In this document: piece after piece, positions 18,021 to 27,505 of the stretch
Layout of the letters: each line of letters opens with the position of its first letter
Position numbering within the stretch: the stretch's first letter is position 1
Source of the DNA: an uncultured Granulosicoccaceae bacterium
Lineage (GTDB): Bacteria > Pseudomonadota > Gammaproteobacteria > Granulosicoccales > Granulosicoccaceae
Assembly: GCA_937922945.1 (NCBI GenBank)
Contig: CAKZUP010000104.1
Location: 38,603-102,602 of the forward strand
Direction of reading: 5' to 3'
DNA length: 64,000 bases
The notes under the pieces: model-generated
The model's database searches: none
Told to the model about the DNA's origin: nothing
The model's input: the letters and a program-made list of their open reading frames with translations, nothing else
Program-made: the position numbers and the translations under genes

Positions 18021-18833
18021 CTAGACGACGTCTTTCCAGTACTCTTTTTTCAGGAAGTACGAAATAATCGTCAACACAAGCAGAAACAGCATGACGATCA
18101 TACCAATGCGGTGCCGTGTTTGCTTTATCGGGTCGGCCATGTACGACAAGAATGTGGTGATGTCTATGATAAGCGAGTCGTATTCCTGCGCAGACATCGT
18201 ACCTTCAGTGACCTGATTGAAGCCGACAAAGTGCCTGTCTTCGCCCTCGCCTTCGTATATGGGCTCCTGCCAACCTTGTTGCTCCCACAATACATGCGGC
18301 ATGGCAGCACCCGGATAGACAAGATTGTTAACACCCACCCCACCTCGACTGTCGTCTCGATAAAACGTCTTCAGATAGGTATAGATCCAGTCTTCACCAC
18401 GAGAACGCGCCGTCAGGGCTAAATTCGGTGGAACAACTCCAAACGCCTTTCGACCGTAATCGGTAGACATGTTATTGCTCATCAATGAGCCGACTTTGGT
18501 TGTTTCACCCGCTTTATCGGTAGTAAAAATCAGATTGTTGACAACATCGTCTTCGCTCAAGCCAAGATCTTTTGCCAGCCGACTGTAACGCTGATAATCG
18601 GCAGTATGACAGCCCATGCAGTAATTCACATAGGCTTTGGCACCGCGCTGCAATACCTTTTTCTTACTGGTGTCGATTTGTGGGCTTTCCAGCGGAAAGC
18701 CACTACCTGCGGCCTGAACCGGAGACACCGCGCACAACATCAAAGGCGCTGCGGCGGCAACGGCCAGACCTATCTTTCGTGCTTTCGCTTTTAATGCTTT
18801 GGTTTTCACTGTTTTAGTCAGGGCTATCATCAT
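18021..18833 (-). CDS. petC: Cytochrome c1 of the bc1 complex
   Basis: Membrane-anchored c-type haem subunit that passes electrons from the Rieske protein to soluble cytochrome c. The 270 residues include an N-terminal signal (about 20-42), the haem motif CMGCH at 72-76, the presumed axial methionine in PGAAMPHVLW and one C-terminal membrane anchor at about residues 242-262. Two ATGs stand in tandem at the start; the first overlaps the cytochrome b stop. It is the last gene of petABC. Confidence 0.96.
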   Translation of the reverse strand: MMIALTKTVKTKALKAKARKIGLAVAAAAPLMLCAVSPVQAAGSGFPLESPQIDTSKKKVLQRGAKAYVNYCMGCHTADYQRYSRLAKDLGLSEDDVVNNLIFTTDKAGETTKVGSLMSNNMSTDYGRKAFGVVPPNLALTARSRGEDWIYTYLKTFYRDDSRGGVGVNNLVYPGAAMPHVLWEQQGWQEPIYEGEGEDRHFVGFNQVTEGTMSAQEYDSLIIDITTFLSYMADPIKQTRHRIGMIVMLFLLVLTIISYFLKKEYWKDVV

Positions 18834-20083
18834 GTTACTCGCTCCGGCAATGGTTTATTTTTCTCAGACCTACTGACGAAAAATAACCCCACAAAAAAGC
18901 CAAAGTAAATCAACGAACAGAGGCGCGAAATAAACGTACCTGTTGGTGTAGGCGCTTGCATACCGAAGTAGCCAAGCACGATAAACGAAATAGCAAACGA
19001 GAACAGCAGAACTTTGTAAGCCATTGAACGATAGCGAATCGAGCGAACCGGGTTGCGATCGATCCAGGGCAAAAAGAACAGCACAAGTATGGCTGCACCC
19101 ATTGCCATTACACCCATCAGCTTGTCGGGCACTGCACGCAATATGGCGTAAAACGGTGTGAAATACCAAACCGGTGCAATGTGTTCAGGCGTTTTCAGCG
19201 GATCGGCCGGAACAAAGTTAGCGTGTTCGAGAAAGTAACCACCCATTTCAGGGGCGAAGAAAACGATCGCGAAAAACACCAGGAAGAAAACACAGGCGCC
19301 GAATAAATCCTTGACCGTGTAGTACGGGTGGAACGGGATGCCGTCGCGAGGAATGCCTTCAGCATTCTTGTTCGCTTTGATATCGATGCCGTCGGGGTTG
19401 TTGGAACCCACCTCATGCAGCGCCAGAATATGCGCTACTACCAGTCCGATAAGTACCAGAGGTACCGCAATAACATGTAATGCGAAAAATCGATTCAGGG
19501 TTGCATCAGAAACGATGTAATCACCTTTCAACCACAGCGTTACCGCGTCACCAATGCCAAACGGTATGGCACCAAACAACGAAATAATAACCTGAGCACC
19601 CCAGTAGCTCATTTGGCCCCAAGGCAACAGATAGCCCATGAAAGCCTCTGCCATGAGCACAACATAGATCAGCATGCCAAATATCCATAACAGCTCACGC
19701 GGCTTTTTGTAGGAACCGTAAAGCAAGGCGCGGAACATGTGCAGGTACACCACAACGAAAAACAACGAGGCACCAGTTGAATGCATATAGCGAATAAGCC
19801 AACCGAAGTTAACGTCGCGCATGATGTATTCAACCGATTTGAACGCTAGTTCGCCATCTGGCTTGTAGTTCATGGTAAGGAAAATACCGGTTACGACCTG
19901 AATGATCAGAACCAATAAAGAGAGTGCGCCAAAGTAGTACCAGAAATTAAAATTCTTTGGTGCATAGTATTTGGTGACGTGCTCCTCGAGCATTTTGGTG
20001 AGCGGAAATCGCTCATCAATCCACCCTATCAAGCCGCCATTACCGCCGCTCTGGCCACTGCCATTACCCTGTGTACTGCTCAT
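18830..20083 (-). CDS. petB: Cytochrome b of the bc1 complex
   Basis: Di-haem quinol-oxidising membrane core, 417 residues with about eight transmembrane helices. Seen are the N-terminal FNFWYYFGAL region, haem histidines in RYMHSTGASLFF and VVYLHMFRALL, and LLPWGQMSYWGAQV at the Qo site. The Qo motif reads PVWY rather than the mitochondrial PEWY, in APVWYFTPFYAIL; PVWY is a known natural variant in proteobacteria. It overlaps petA and petC by four bases each. Confidence 0.97.
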   Translation of the reverse strand: MSSTQGNGSGQSGGNGGLIGWIDERFPLTKMLEEHVTKYYAPKNFNFWYYFGALSLLVLIIQVVTGIFLTMNYKPDGELAFKSVEYIMRDVNFGWLIRYMHSTGASLFFVVVYLHMFRALLYGSYKKPRELLWIFGMLIYVVLMAEAFMGYLLPWGQMSYWGAQVIISLFGAIPFGIGDAVTLWLKGDYIVSDATLNRFFALHVIAVPLVLIGLVVAHILALHEVGSNNPDGIDIKANKNAEGIPRDGIPFHPYYTVKDLFGACVFFLVFFAIVFFAPEMGGYFLEHANFVPADPLKTPEHIAPVWYFTPFYAILRAVPDKLMGVMAMGAAILVLFFLPWIDRNPVRSIRYRSMAYKVLLFSFAISFIVLGYFGMQAPTPTGTFISRLCSLIYFGFFVGLFFVSRSEKNKPLPERVT

Positions 20084-20730
20084 GCCGCTGCCCCCTGGTC
20101 TTCACCAATCAAGATGCGATTATCATCCATATACATATACGGTGGAATCTCAAGATTGGTAGGCGCTGGAACACCAGAATAAACGCGTCCGGCCATATCA
20201 AACTTTGAACCGTGACAAGGACAGAAAAATCCGCCTTCCCAATCACTGCCCAAATCGGGCGCAGCCAGCTCAGGTCGGTATGTCGGCGAACAACCCAGAT
20301 GGGTACAGATACCAATCACAACCAGGTATTCGTCTTTGACGGCACGGGTTGCGTTCTGCGCATAGGCCGGCTGCTGCTCTTCGACCGAATCAGGGTCGCT
20401 GAGCTGATCGGCAACAGAATTCAACGAGGCCAGAGCCTGTTCTGTACGGCGAACAATCCAAACCGGCTTGCCGCGCCACTCTACCGTGAGCAACTGACCC
20501 GGTGCCAGCTTACTGATATCGGCTTCCACAGGCGCACCAGCCGCTTTGGCACGTGCGCTGGGTGACATAGATGCGAGCATAGACACGCCCAGCGCGCCTG
20601 CGCCAAGCCCACCCACTGCAGACATTCCGCCCACCAGAAGGCGACGGCGTTTGGGGTCCAACCCTTCCGTTGATATGGAACTATCAACAGCAGCCCGACT
20701 TCCGTCGGCCGCGTTTTTCTTCGCACTCAT
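20080..20730 (-). CDS. petA: Rieske iron-sulfur subunit of the bc1 complex
   Basis: 216-residue [2Fe-2S] protein that takes an electron from quinol at the Qo site. The N-terminus has a twin-arginine-type stretch (KRRRLLVGG, residues 27-35) and a membrane anchor to about residue 55. The cluster ligands are in CTHLGC (142-147) and CPCHGS (170-175), both complete. It is first in petABC, with a 148-bp gap to the minus-strand Nif3 gene upstream. Confidence 0.97.
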   Translation of the reverse strand: MSAKKNAADGSRAAVDSSISTEGLDPKRRRLLVGGMSAVGGLGAGALGVSMLASMSPSARAKAAGAPVEADISKLAPGQLLTVEWRGKPVWIVRRTEQALASLNSVADQLSDPDSVEEQQPAYAQNATRAVKDEYLVVIGICTHLGCSPTYRPELAAPDLGSDWEGGFFCPCHGSKFDMAGRVYSGVPAPTNLEIPPYMYMDDNRILIGEDQGAAA

Positions 20731-20878
20731 GCGACAACTCCACTTAATACTAGAATTCGTTGGTCAGGGCTGTTTCGATTGCAAGAATCACCCCGCCGAT
20801 GCAACCCACAAGATTACCACACAAGCGGGTCGAATCAGGCGATCGAGGGCAATTGTTGTCCTCGGATTTAGTCAGATT

Positions 20879-21637
20879 TCAGGCCGGATTGTCGACGTCA
20901 ATAAACTGATGAGTTAACTGTAGTTGTTCCGACAAATTTTCGCCAAGTGCCTGCACACCAAATCGCTCGGTTGCGTGATGCCCTCCGGCAATGAATAACA
21001 CCTGATTTTCACGGGCTTCATGCGTGGTTTGTTCGCTTATTTCCCCACTGATATAAGCGTCCACACCCAATTCCACCGCCTGCGGCAAAAAGCGCTGCGC
21101 GCCTCCAGAACACCATGCAACCCGCTCAATGGGTCGGTCGCTACGCCCCACAGCGGTGACTCCACGCCCTAATACACCGGCAATATGACGAATAAAATCA
21201 GTATTCGCCATAGGTCTGGGGAGCCTGCCATGAAACAACAAGCCCTCAGTACCACTTGCGGCAACTCGGCCTTCAACCTCGAACCCGAAGCGTTTTGCCA
21301 ATTGGGCGTTATTGCCGAGCTCAGGATGAACGTCTAGCGGCAGATGATAAGCCAATAACGACACGTTGTTATTGAGCAATGTGCGGATACGCTTGAGCTT
21401 CATGCCCGTGAGTACAGGTGATTCACCGCTCCAGAAGTAGCCGTGATGAACCAGTACCGCATCGGCATTTGCATCGATTGCGGCTTTCAGGAAACGGCTG
21501 CTGGCCGTCACACCGCTCACAATATGATTTATTTCTTCGCGACCGGCCACCTGCAACCCGTTTGGGCAATAATCGGTGATGCTGCCGATGTCGAGCGTTC
21601 GGTTGATATAATCAACCACGTGGTCACGTTGTTCCAT
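20879..21637 (-). CDS. Nif3-like dinuclear metal centre protein (YbgI family)
   Basis: 252 residues of the Nif3/YbgI (DUF34) family. Metal ligands are visible in DAVLVHHGYFW (His-His), in LLAYHLPLDVHPELGNN (His and Asp) and in AGGHHATERFG near the C-terminus. Family members are often annotated as GTP cyclohydrolase I type 2 but the role is not settled. It diverges from the DegS-like gene with 38 bases between starts and precedes petA on the same strand. Confidence 0.92.
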   Translation of the reverse strand: MEQRDHVVDYINRTLDIGSITDYCPNGLQVAGREEINHIVSGVTASSRFLKAAIDANADAVLVHHGYFWSGESPVLTGMKLKRIRTLLNNNVSLLAYHLPLDVHPELGNNAQLAKRFGFEVEGRVAASGTEGLLFHGRLPRPMANTDFIRHIAGVLGRGVTAVGRSDRPIERVAWCSGGAQRFLPQAVELGVDAYISGEISEQTTHEARENQVLFIAGGHHATERFGVQALGENLSEQLQLTHQFIDVDNPA

Positions 21638-21675
21638 ATTTGATCGTTCAAGCTAAATTATGGGAGTAATTTACA

Positions 21676-22800
21676 CTGAAAAAGCTGTTTTTTATCCTGC
21701 TTTGTATTTTGGGCGGCGTCGGCGTGGGGCTGGGATTGTTTCACACAGTGCCAGCACTCAGCGACTTGCCCACCTCGCTGAGCAATGGATCGACTGCCAC
21801 CACTGACGCCAACGAAACTGTCCGCTACTCGAAAGACTCTTACCACCAAGGCATCATGAAAGTGGCTCCGTCGGTCGTCAGTCTGTATTCGAGCGAAACC
21901 ATATACAAGTCGCCCGTGCAGGTTTTTCAGGGAGACGAACAAATTCCAACGATTGCGCCGCGGGAAAGACGCAGCACGAGCCAAGGTTCTGGCGTAATAA
22001 TCGATTCATCAGGGCTTGTTCTGACCAACTGGCATCTGCTGGAAAAAGCCGATGAGATCAATATCGTGCTCAGCGATGGCTCACTCCATACCGCTCAAAT
22101 TATCGGCAAAGATTCAGAAACCGATTTAGCCGTGGTGCGCATTGCGGCAGACAATCTTCCCGCTGTTGATATTACGTCGGATATCAGCTTGCGGGTGGGC
22201 GATATTGTGCTGGCCATTGGCAATCCGTTTGGTGTGGGTCAAACCATCACTCAGGGGATCGTCAGTGCAACTGCCCGTCGCGTTGCTGGAGCAAGTGCAT
22301 GGCAAAATTTTGTTCAAATTGATGCGGCGATAAACCCCGGTAACTCGGGCGGCGCCTTAATCAATCCAGACGGCGAGCTGGTTGGAATCAATACCGCCGT
22401 TTTTCTCAGAGATAACGGCGCGGAAGGCATTGGCTTTGCTATTCCAGCCAAGCTTCTGCGACAAGTCGTGCCTCAACTCATTGCCAATGGTCACATGATC
22501 CGCGGCTGGCTGGGCATTGGTGCCGATGACTTGCAGATGTATCCCGGCCTGAATAAAAACGTTGATAAAGGCGCTGTTATTACCGGGGTGCTAGAAGGTA
22601 GCCCTGCACATCTTGCTGGCTTGAAACCCTACGATGTCGTGATTGCTGCTGCCGGTCAGCCGATCAATAACGCCAATTCACTGTTGCTGCTGATATCCGG
22701 CAGAGCACCCGAAACCGATGTCTCGTTAACGGTACTGCGCGACGGCGAAGAGTTGCAAATGCAGGCCACACTATTAGAGCGACCTGAATTCAATCAGTGA
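21676..22800 (+). CDS. degS: DegS/DegQ-type periplasmic serine protease with one PDZ domain, apparent CTG start
   Basis: Membrane-anchored HtrA-family protease, the kind that senses misfolded outer-membrane proteins and starts sigma-E release by cutting RseA. With CTG at 21676 it has 374 residues: KKLFFILLCILGGVGVGLGL is an N-terminal anchor, then the trypsin-like domain with His120 (TNWHLL), Asp150 (ETDLAVVRI) and Ser224 (NPGNSGGAL), then a single PDZ domain from about residue 280. One PDZ plus an anchor fits DegS better than DegP. The only in-frame stop upstream is at 21667. No ATG, GTG or TTG allows the full anchor; CTG has GGGAG nine bases upstream. A TTG at 21709 would remove the lysines and most of the anchor. 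Confidence 0.9.
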   Translation: MKKLFFILLCILGGVGVGLGLFHTVPALSDLPTSLSNGSTATTDANETVRYSKDSYHQGIMKVAPSVVSLYSSETIYKSPVQVFQGDEQIPTIAPRERRSTSQGSGVIIDSSGLVLTNWHLLEKADEINIVLSDGSLHTAQIIGKDSETDLAVVRIAADNLPAVDITSDISLRVGDIVLAIGNPFGVGQTITQGIVSATARRVAGASAWQNFVQIDAAINPGNSGGALINPDGELVGINTAVFLRDNGAEGIGFAIPAKLLRQVVPQLIANGHMIRGWLGIGADDLQMYPGLNKNVDKGAVITGVLEGSPAHLAGLKPYDVVIAAAGQPINNANSLLLLISGRAPETDVSLTVLRDGEELQMQATLLERPEFNQ

Positions 22801-22809
22801 TTTCCGAGC

Positions 22810-25059
22810 TTAGCCGGAACGATTATCACGGTGCAGCTTTAGCGCAGAAATAAGCTGCATAAATGACAGCACGAACAAACTCGTTTTAGACAAGGACCCG
22901 CCCGAGGCAGACTCAGACGCGGAACCGGTTATCGCCGAAGTATCGTTGCTCGACAGAATCAAATGCTCTGACGATATAGACGACGTATCGATAGAGTAAG
23001 ACACAATGTTGTCGGCCGGATTAAAATCCACTGTACCCACGGTACTTAATTCAGCTGTAACCAGAGCTGATGAATCACTTTGACCGGGTTGCGCACTGAA
23101 TTGCAGTAAGCGTTGCTCACCAGCACCAAGCTCAGTAATGACGCAGCTTGCACTGGTGGGTGAAACCTCATGGCAACCAGCCGGATAGTCAAGCAAGCCT
23201 GCGTAGCTGGTTTCAAGCGTTAGCGTGGCATCAACACTAACGCTCGAATCAAGATTGGTCATGCTAAATTGCACCCCGCTACTGGATTCGCTGGCGTTCA
23301 ATGCAACATCCACCGCATTACTCAGGCAAGACTTACTGCGGGCACCCGAAACAGAGTTACTCGAACAAGCGCTAAAATCAACTTGTGTGCGGGTAGAAAT
23401 ATGCGGCCACATGATTTTTGTGGTGTCCTGATTACAACTCGTGTCCGAATCATGCAACGAACCGAGCGAATGCCCAAGCTCATGCGTTAAAAGCACCTCG
23501 CCAATAGCGCTCGGTGTTGTTATACCGACGTCGTAACCATCGGTTCTGCACAAAGTATCAATCCAGGCCAGGCCCAGAGTGGTGTCGGTGCGCTGTTTTC
23601 CAGTGAACAGATACGTGAGTACGCTATCGTTGAACAGCGTGCGATTGTCCTGACGATAGCCGCGGAAATCGAGAAGATACGATTCCAGCGTGCTGGGTGT
23701 ATTCAACAAAGGGTTAGCATCGTTATCACTAAATACTTGCACTTCATCTATGGCCAACGCAAGGCCAAACTGACGATAGATACCGTCGGCCACGTTAAGC
23801 TGATTAAGCGCAACAACCAACCCATTACCTCCATGATAACGATCGAACTCTGCATCGATAACAATGGCAACCGGGACCACGCGCAAATCACTCTTGGCTG
23901 TAGCTACCGAACTACCGCCATTCGCAGCTCCCAAAGCCGGCGGTGCTACAAGTGCATCTTTGCCAACGCCTATCTCGGTTGAAACAGCATCAACAACACC
24001 TGCGGCGCGGTTTTTCGCGCTGCGCGGTTTGTAGTAATCCAACGTACCTATCAAGGTGCCAGGTTGCATCGTATAAGTTTGTCCGAACGCAAAGGCCAAT
24101 CCGCTAATGGTATCGTCAACCACAACCGCTCTAACCCACGACTCAGCATCGCCTACAACCTTGCCAATAAACACACCTGCAACAGGTGGTGAGCGGTCTA
24201 ACATTTGCCCATCACGCCACGCAGTATTACGAGTGAGCGGGCTTGGCGTCAGCGTAAATTCCAAATCAACACCATCGACATTCACACCGATACTCAAATC
24301 ACCCGAATCGAGCGTTTGCCTTGATCGCATCCGACTCGCTGATGAATCCCGCTTGTGCATTATGTCGAGTCGTCGATCGGCACGTTCGTACCAATAACGC
24401 GACAGCACATTCCCGGAAGGCCAGCTATAACCAAACGGTAAACTGTACGCGGTGTGTCTATCGCGCAGCGCTTCAAGTGCCTGCTTGGCCTCGTCGGTCC
24501 GACCCAGCTGCTCTAACGCAATCGCGTTCAAGTAGTCGGCTGAGTCCTCATAAGATGATTCGGGAAAACGTTGGTGTAGTTGCTCAAGCGTTGCTCGTGC
24601 CGCATTGAAATCATAGCGATCCATAATTTGAATGTACGCTTTCAAATACAAAGCATCATCGGCAAGTGTACTGTTCTGATACTGCTGCAGAATAAAGTCC
24701 AGCGCACTCAGCGCCCCTACCGCATCGCCTTCATCACGTTTATCCAGCGCGTTCAGATAATGACCTAATTCAACCAGTGCATCATCCGACTCCTGCAATA
24801 CCGCTATTCGTGTCTGGACTGCGGATAATTTTTCGAAGCCGGGGTAATACGCTTGAAGCCTTCTAAGCAAGGCCAACGCATCCTTATACGATTGCGTTTG
24901 AATGAGCCCAAGCGCTTGTTCATAATGCTCCGCCGCTGGCGTTTGCAGGAAGCTGGCTTTATCTACATTATTCGCCTGAGCTTTATGCACAAACCCAAAG
25001 GCCAAACACAGCACAACAATAATGCGTACGCCATGTAGCAGCTGGAAACAGACATTCAT
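22810..25059 (-). CDS. Secreted TPR-metzincin metalloprotease with GlyGly-CTERM-like tail
   Basis: 749 residues. An N-terminal signal (about 1-29) is followed by a TPR-like helical region (about 35-210), a beta-rich middle, then a zinc-protease domain with HELGHSLGSLHD: ligands His526, His530 and His536 and catalytic Glu527. A methionine in TTKIMWPHIS suits the metzincin Met-turn, so it resembles reprolysin/adamalysin-like (M12B-type) enzymes. A beta-sandwich-like part follows. The end has SGGSLS, a hydrophobic run and a basic LHRDNR tail, as in GlyGly-CTERM proteins that leave by type II secretion and are processed by rhombosortase. It is convergent with degS (nine bases apart) and follows the HAMP gene by 24 bases. 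Substrate unknown. Confidence 0.85.
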   Translation of the reverse strand: MNVCFQLLHGVRIIVVLCLAFGFVHKAQANNVDKASFLQTPAAEHYEQALGLIQTQSYKDALALLRRLQAYYPGFEKLSAVQTRIAVLQESDDALVELGHYLNALDKRDEGDAVGALSALDFILQQYQNSTLADDALYLKAYIQIMDRYDFNAARATLEQLHQRFPESSYEDSADYLNAIALEQLGRTDEAKQALEALRDRHTAYSLPFGYSWPSGNVLSRYWYERADRRLDIMHKRDSSASRMRSRQTLDSGDLSIGVNVDGVDLEFTLTPSPLTRNTAWRDGQMLDRSPPVAGVFIGKVVGDAESWVRAVVVDDTISGLAFAFGQTYTMQPGTLIGTLDYYKPRSAKNRAAGVVDAVSTEIGVGKDALVAPPALGAANGGSSVATAKSDLRVVPVAIVIDAEFDRYHGGNGLVVALNQLNVADGIYRQFGLALAIDEVQVFSDNDANPLLNTPSTLESYLLDFRGYRQDNRTLFNDSVLTYLFTGKQRTDTTLGLAWIDTLCRTDGYDVGITTPSAIGEVLLTHELGHSLGSLHDSDTSCNQDTTKIMWPHISTRTQVDFSACSSNSVSGARSKSCLSNAVDVALNASESSSGVQFSMTNLDSSVSVDATLTLETSYAGLLDYPAGCHEVSPTSASCVITELGAGEQRLLQFSAQPGQSDSSALVTAELSTVGTVDFNPADNIVSYSIDTSSISSEHLILSSNDTSAITGSASESASGGSLSKTSLFVLSFMQLISALKLHRDNRSG

Positions 25060-25083
25060 ATCGTGGTTATCCGAGGCTACCGA

Positions 25084-25713
25084 TTATCCGTTGGCTGCTG
25101 GTCGTTCGCCATGCGCAACTTTGCCGTGATCGAAAAAATTAAGCACATCACGGCATTTGGCCAAGGCTTGTTCAATTTCTTCCGCATCCGGTTTAGGTTG
25201 TTGCTCCAATGTGTCCAGAATTCGGGTTTGCTGCCGTGCTTCTTCGATCTTGACTTGCATTTTTTCAACAGCACGATTTAACGCATCAGTTAATTCAGCG
25301 AACTCACGAGCATCTCCAGAACGCAAACGCACATCCAGGTTGCCATCACCCAGCTCATTTAACGCACGTCGAATGGCCAGTAACGGGCTACCCAGCTTTC
25401 GCATGATATAAACGCCAATGGCGCAGGTGACAACCGCGTTAATCACTAACATCACCATAACCCAACGCATCATGACTTCTTTCGTGGAGGGGACACTCTC
25501 GGTAAGACGTTGCAAATCTTCCGATGCGAACAGCAATGGCGCTGTGCCACTGACCAACTCGCCCAGCAGGAAGTGGTAGAGCACACCGAGGACAATGGTC
25601 GACTGAACAATGAAGAACAGGGTCAACCACATAACGCGTCTGATTTGACGCATCTGGAATGCTTTATCTCTAATTAGTGAAAGCGGGAATACCGCATCAG
25701 ATGAGCGTGCCAT
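25084..25713 (-). CDS. HAMP-domain membrane protein without output domain
   Basis: 209 residues with two membrane segments (about residues 28-50 and 83-103), a HAMP domain directly after the second (RKLGSPLLAIRRALNELGDG, then LDVRL) and a coiled coil ending in a short tail. No kinase, cyclase or methyl-accepting domain follows, so any signal must pass to a partner. ATG at 25713 is chosen because AAAGG lies five bases upstream; a GTG at 25734 would add seven residues. It probably shares a transcript with the metzincin gene that follows on the same strand. Confidence 0.8.
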   Translation of the reverse strand: MARSSDAVFPLSLIRDKAFQMRQIRRVMWLTLFFIVQSTIVLGVLYHFLLGELVSGTAPLLFASEDLQRLTESVPSTKEVMMRWVMVMLVINAVVTCAIGVYIMRKLGSPLLAIRRALNELGDGNLDVRLRSGDAREFAELTDALNRAVEKMQVKIEEARQQTRILDTLEQQPKPDAEEIEQALAKCRDVLNFFDHGKVAHGERPAANG

Positions 25714-25849
25714 GGCTGCCTTTCTTATAAACACCCTTCACGGGTAACCTATAAAAAATCGGCGTAATCTCTGCGAACTTGATGAATGCCTGTCGGAGCT
25801 TTTGGCAGACGCAGGCCTGTCGCCCTATTCTGTGATCGGCTTCACGCTC

Positions 25850-26377
25850 TCAAGGCTTGGCAACGGGAAACAACGCGCGATTGTAAACAAGCTCATGCGC
25901 AAGCATCTCGTCTTTTGCAAATATCAGCCTTCCATCGACTGTCTCTCCAGCCAAAACGCGCGGCAACCACAGTCGATCATCTGCCCACATTTGATCGTAA
26001 GGAATTTCGGACTCACCAAACCACAACGGTTCCGCTTCGGCTGTTTCCTGCGGCGTACCAGCAAAGGCTGAGGCAATAAAGACATGAACATCAAGGGAAT
26101 ACGCATCGGTAAATTGAAAACGTAATCGACCAACACACACAGACTCTGTTACATCGATACAAAGCTCTTCTTTGATTTCCCGATGAGCGCACTGCTGAAT
26201 TGACTCACCTTTCTCCAGTTTGCCGCCAGGGCCATTGATTTTTCCAGCGCCTAGCCCGCGTTTTTTTCGAATCAGTAAAACCTTACCGGCAGCGCGAACA
26301 AAAATCAGCGTGGCCTGATCGGTTGCTTGCCAATGCTGATCGATATCGCAAAGCCGATAAGAAGTTGGGGTACTCAT
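25850..26377 (-). CDS. MTH1-like Nudix hydrolase (8-oxo-dGTP diphosphatase type)
   Basis: 175 residues. The Nudix box runs from GKLEKGES to HREIKEELCI, with Cys where the consensus has Gly near the end and all catalytic glutamates kept. Outside the box it resembles human MTH1 more than MutT: NGPGGK with the base-contacting Asn, LDVHVF, GTPQET, and QMWADDRLWLP, which keeps the Trp and the Asp-Asp pair that read the oxidised base in MTH1. Likely substrates are oxidised purine nucleotides such as 8-oxo-dGTP or 2-OH-dATP, so the role would be nucleotide-pool cleaning. It stands downstream of the DAHP synthase gene on the same strand. Confidence 0.88.
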   Translation of the reverse strand: MSTPTSYRLCDIDQHWQATDQATLIFVRAAGKVLLIRKKRGLGAGKINGPGGKLEKGESIQQCAHREIKEELCIDVTESVCVGRLRFQFTDAYSLDVHVFIASAFAGTPQETAEAEPLWFGESEIPYDQMWADDRLWLPRVLAGETVDGRLIFAKDEMLAHELVYNRALFPVAKP

Positions 26378-26424
26378 AGAGTGATCAAATGCGACGACAA
26401 CTCAAATGCAACGCTGAAATCGGC

Positions 26425-27480
26425 TCAGGCTGATCGTCGTGCTTTGACAGCCTCAGCCAACTGTGCAAGTAGTGGGGTTGTATCTTCCCACGACAGACAC
26501 GCATCGGTAACGCTTTGTCCGCGCGTTAACGGTTTGGCCGATGGGCTTTGCGCACCTTCTACCAAATTACTTTCTATCATCACACCCATGATGCGATGAT
26601 CACCATCGGTAAGCTGCGCACAAATATCACGACAAACGTATTTTTGCCGCGCATGCAGCTTTCGCGAATTTGCATGACTGCAATCGATCATGACCCGCTC
26701 TGGCAATCCAGCTTTATTTAGCAATGCGCACGCATCGTCAACACTTGCCGCATCGTAGTTAGTGTTATTTTTTCCACCACGAAGAATGACATGGCAATCC
26801 GGATTTCCAGCCGTCTTAAAAATACTGGAATGACCGTTCTTTGAAACCGATAAAAAATTATGCGGCTGCGTTGCTGCACCAATGGCGTCTACTGCAATCT
26901 GAATACTGCCAGCAGTACCGTTCTTAAAGCCAACCGGACATGACAAACCAGAGGCTAGCTCACGATGCCCCTGGCTCTCGGTGGTCCGCGCGCCAATGGC
27001 GCCCCAACCGACTAAATCTGCAATGTACTGCGGGCTGATCAGATCAAGGTATTCAACACCTGCAGGTAACCCCATGGAATTTATATCGAACAGTAGCGAG
27101 CGCGCTTGCTCAAGGCCTTTATTGATATTAAAGCTGTTATCCATATCCGGATCGTTAATCAAACCCTTCCAACCGACGGTGGTGCGCGGTTTCTCAAAGT
27201 ATACCCGCATGATGATGCAAAGCTCGTTGCTGTATTGCTTCTTTAAAGCAGACAGATTTTTCGCGTACTCCCGAGCCGCATCAGGGTCATGTATAGAACA
27301 TGGGCCCACAACCACTGCAAGACGATCATCTTCGCCTTTAAGCATGGCGCTGACTTCTTTACGCGCACTGGTTACCACCTCACCAACATCGCTGGTAACT
27401 GGAATCAGCTCGATGAGTTCATCCGGCTGACGCAAGGTTTGAGTACCTGTTATGCGCAGGTCGTCGGTTCTATTATCCAT
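26425..27480 (-). CDS. aroG: 3-deoxy-7-phosphoheptulonate synthase (DAHP synthase, AroG type)
   Basis: First enzyme of the shikimate pathway, joining phosphoenolpyruvate and erythrose 4-phosphate. The 351-residue type I alpha class enzyme shows VVGPCSIHDP, MRVYFEKPRTTVGWKGLIND, GARTTESQ, GFKNGT and MIDCSHANS. The ATG at 27480 is chosen because MDNRTDDLRI aligns with the E. coli N-terminus; a longer frame to 27540 runs back into hisG. Which aromatic amino acid inhibits it cannot be read here. Transcribed 25 bases after hisG. Confidence 0.95.
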   Translation of the reverse strand: MDNRTDDLRITGTQTLRQPDELIELIPVTSDVGEVVTSARKEVSAMLKGEDDRLAVVVGPCSIHDPDAAREYAKNLSALKKQYSNELCIIMRVYFEKPRTTVGWKGLINDPDMDNSFNINKGLEQARSLLFDINSMGLPAGVEYLDLISPQYIADLVGWGAIGARTTESQGHRELASGLSCPVGFKNGTAGSIQIAVDAIGAATQPHNFLSVSKNGHSSIFKTAGNPDCHVILRGGKNNTNYDAASVDDACALLNKAGLPERVMIDCSHANSRKLHARQKYVCRDICAQLTDGDHRIMGVMIESNLVEGAQSPSAKPLTRGQSVTDACLSWEDTTPLLAQLAEAVKARRSA

Positions 27481-27505
27481 GGTGTTAATACTTACTTTGT
27501 TAGTT

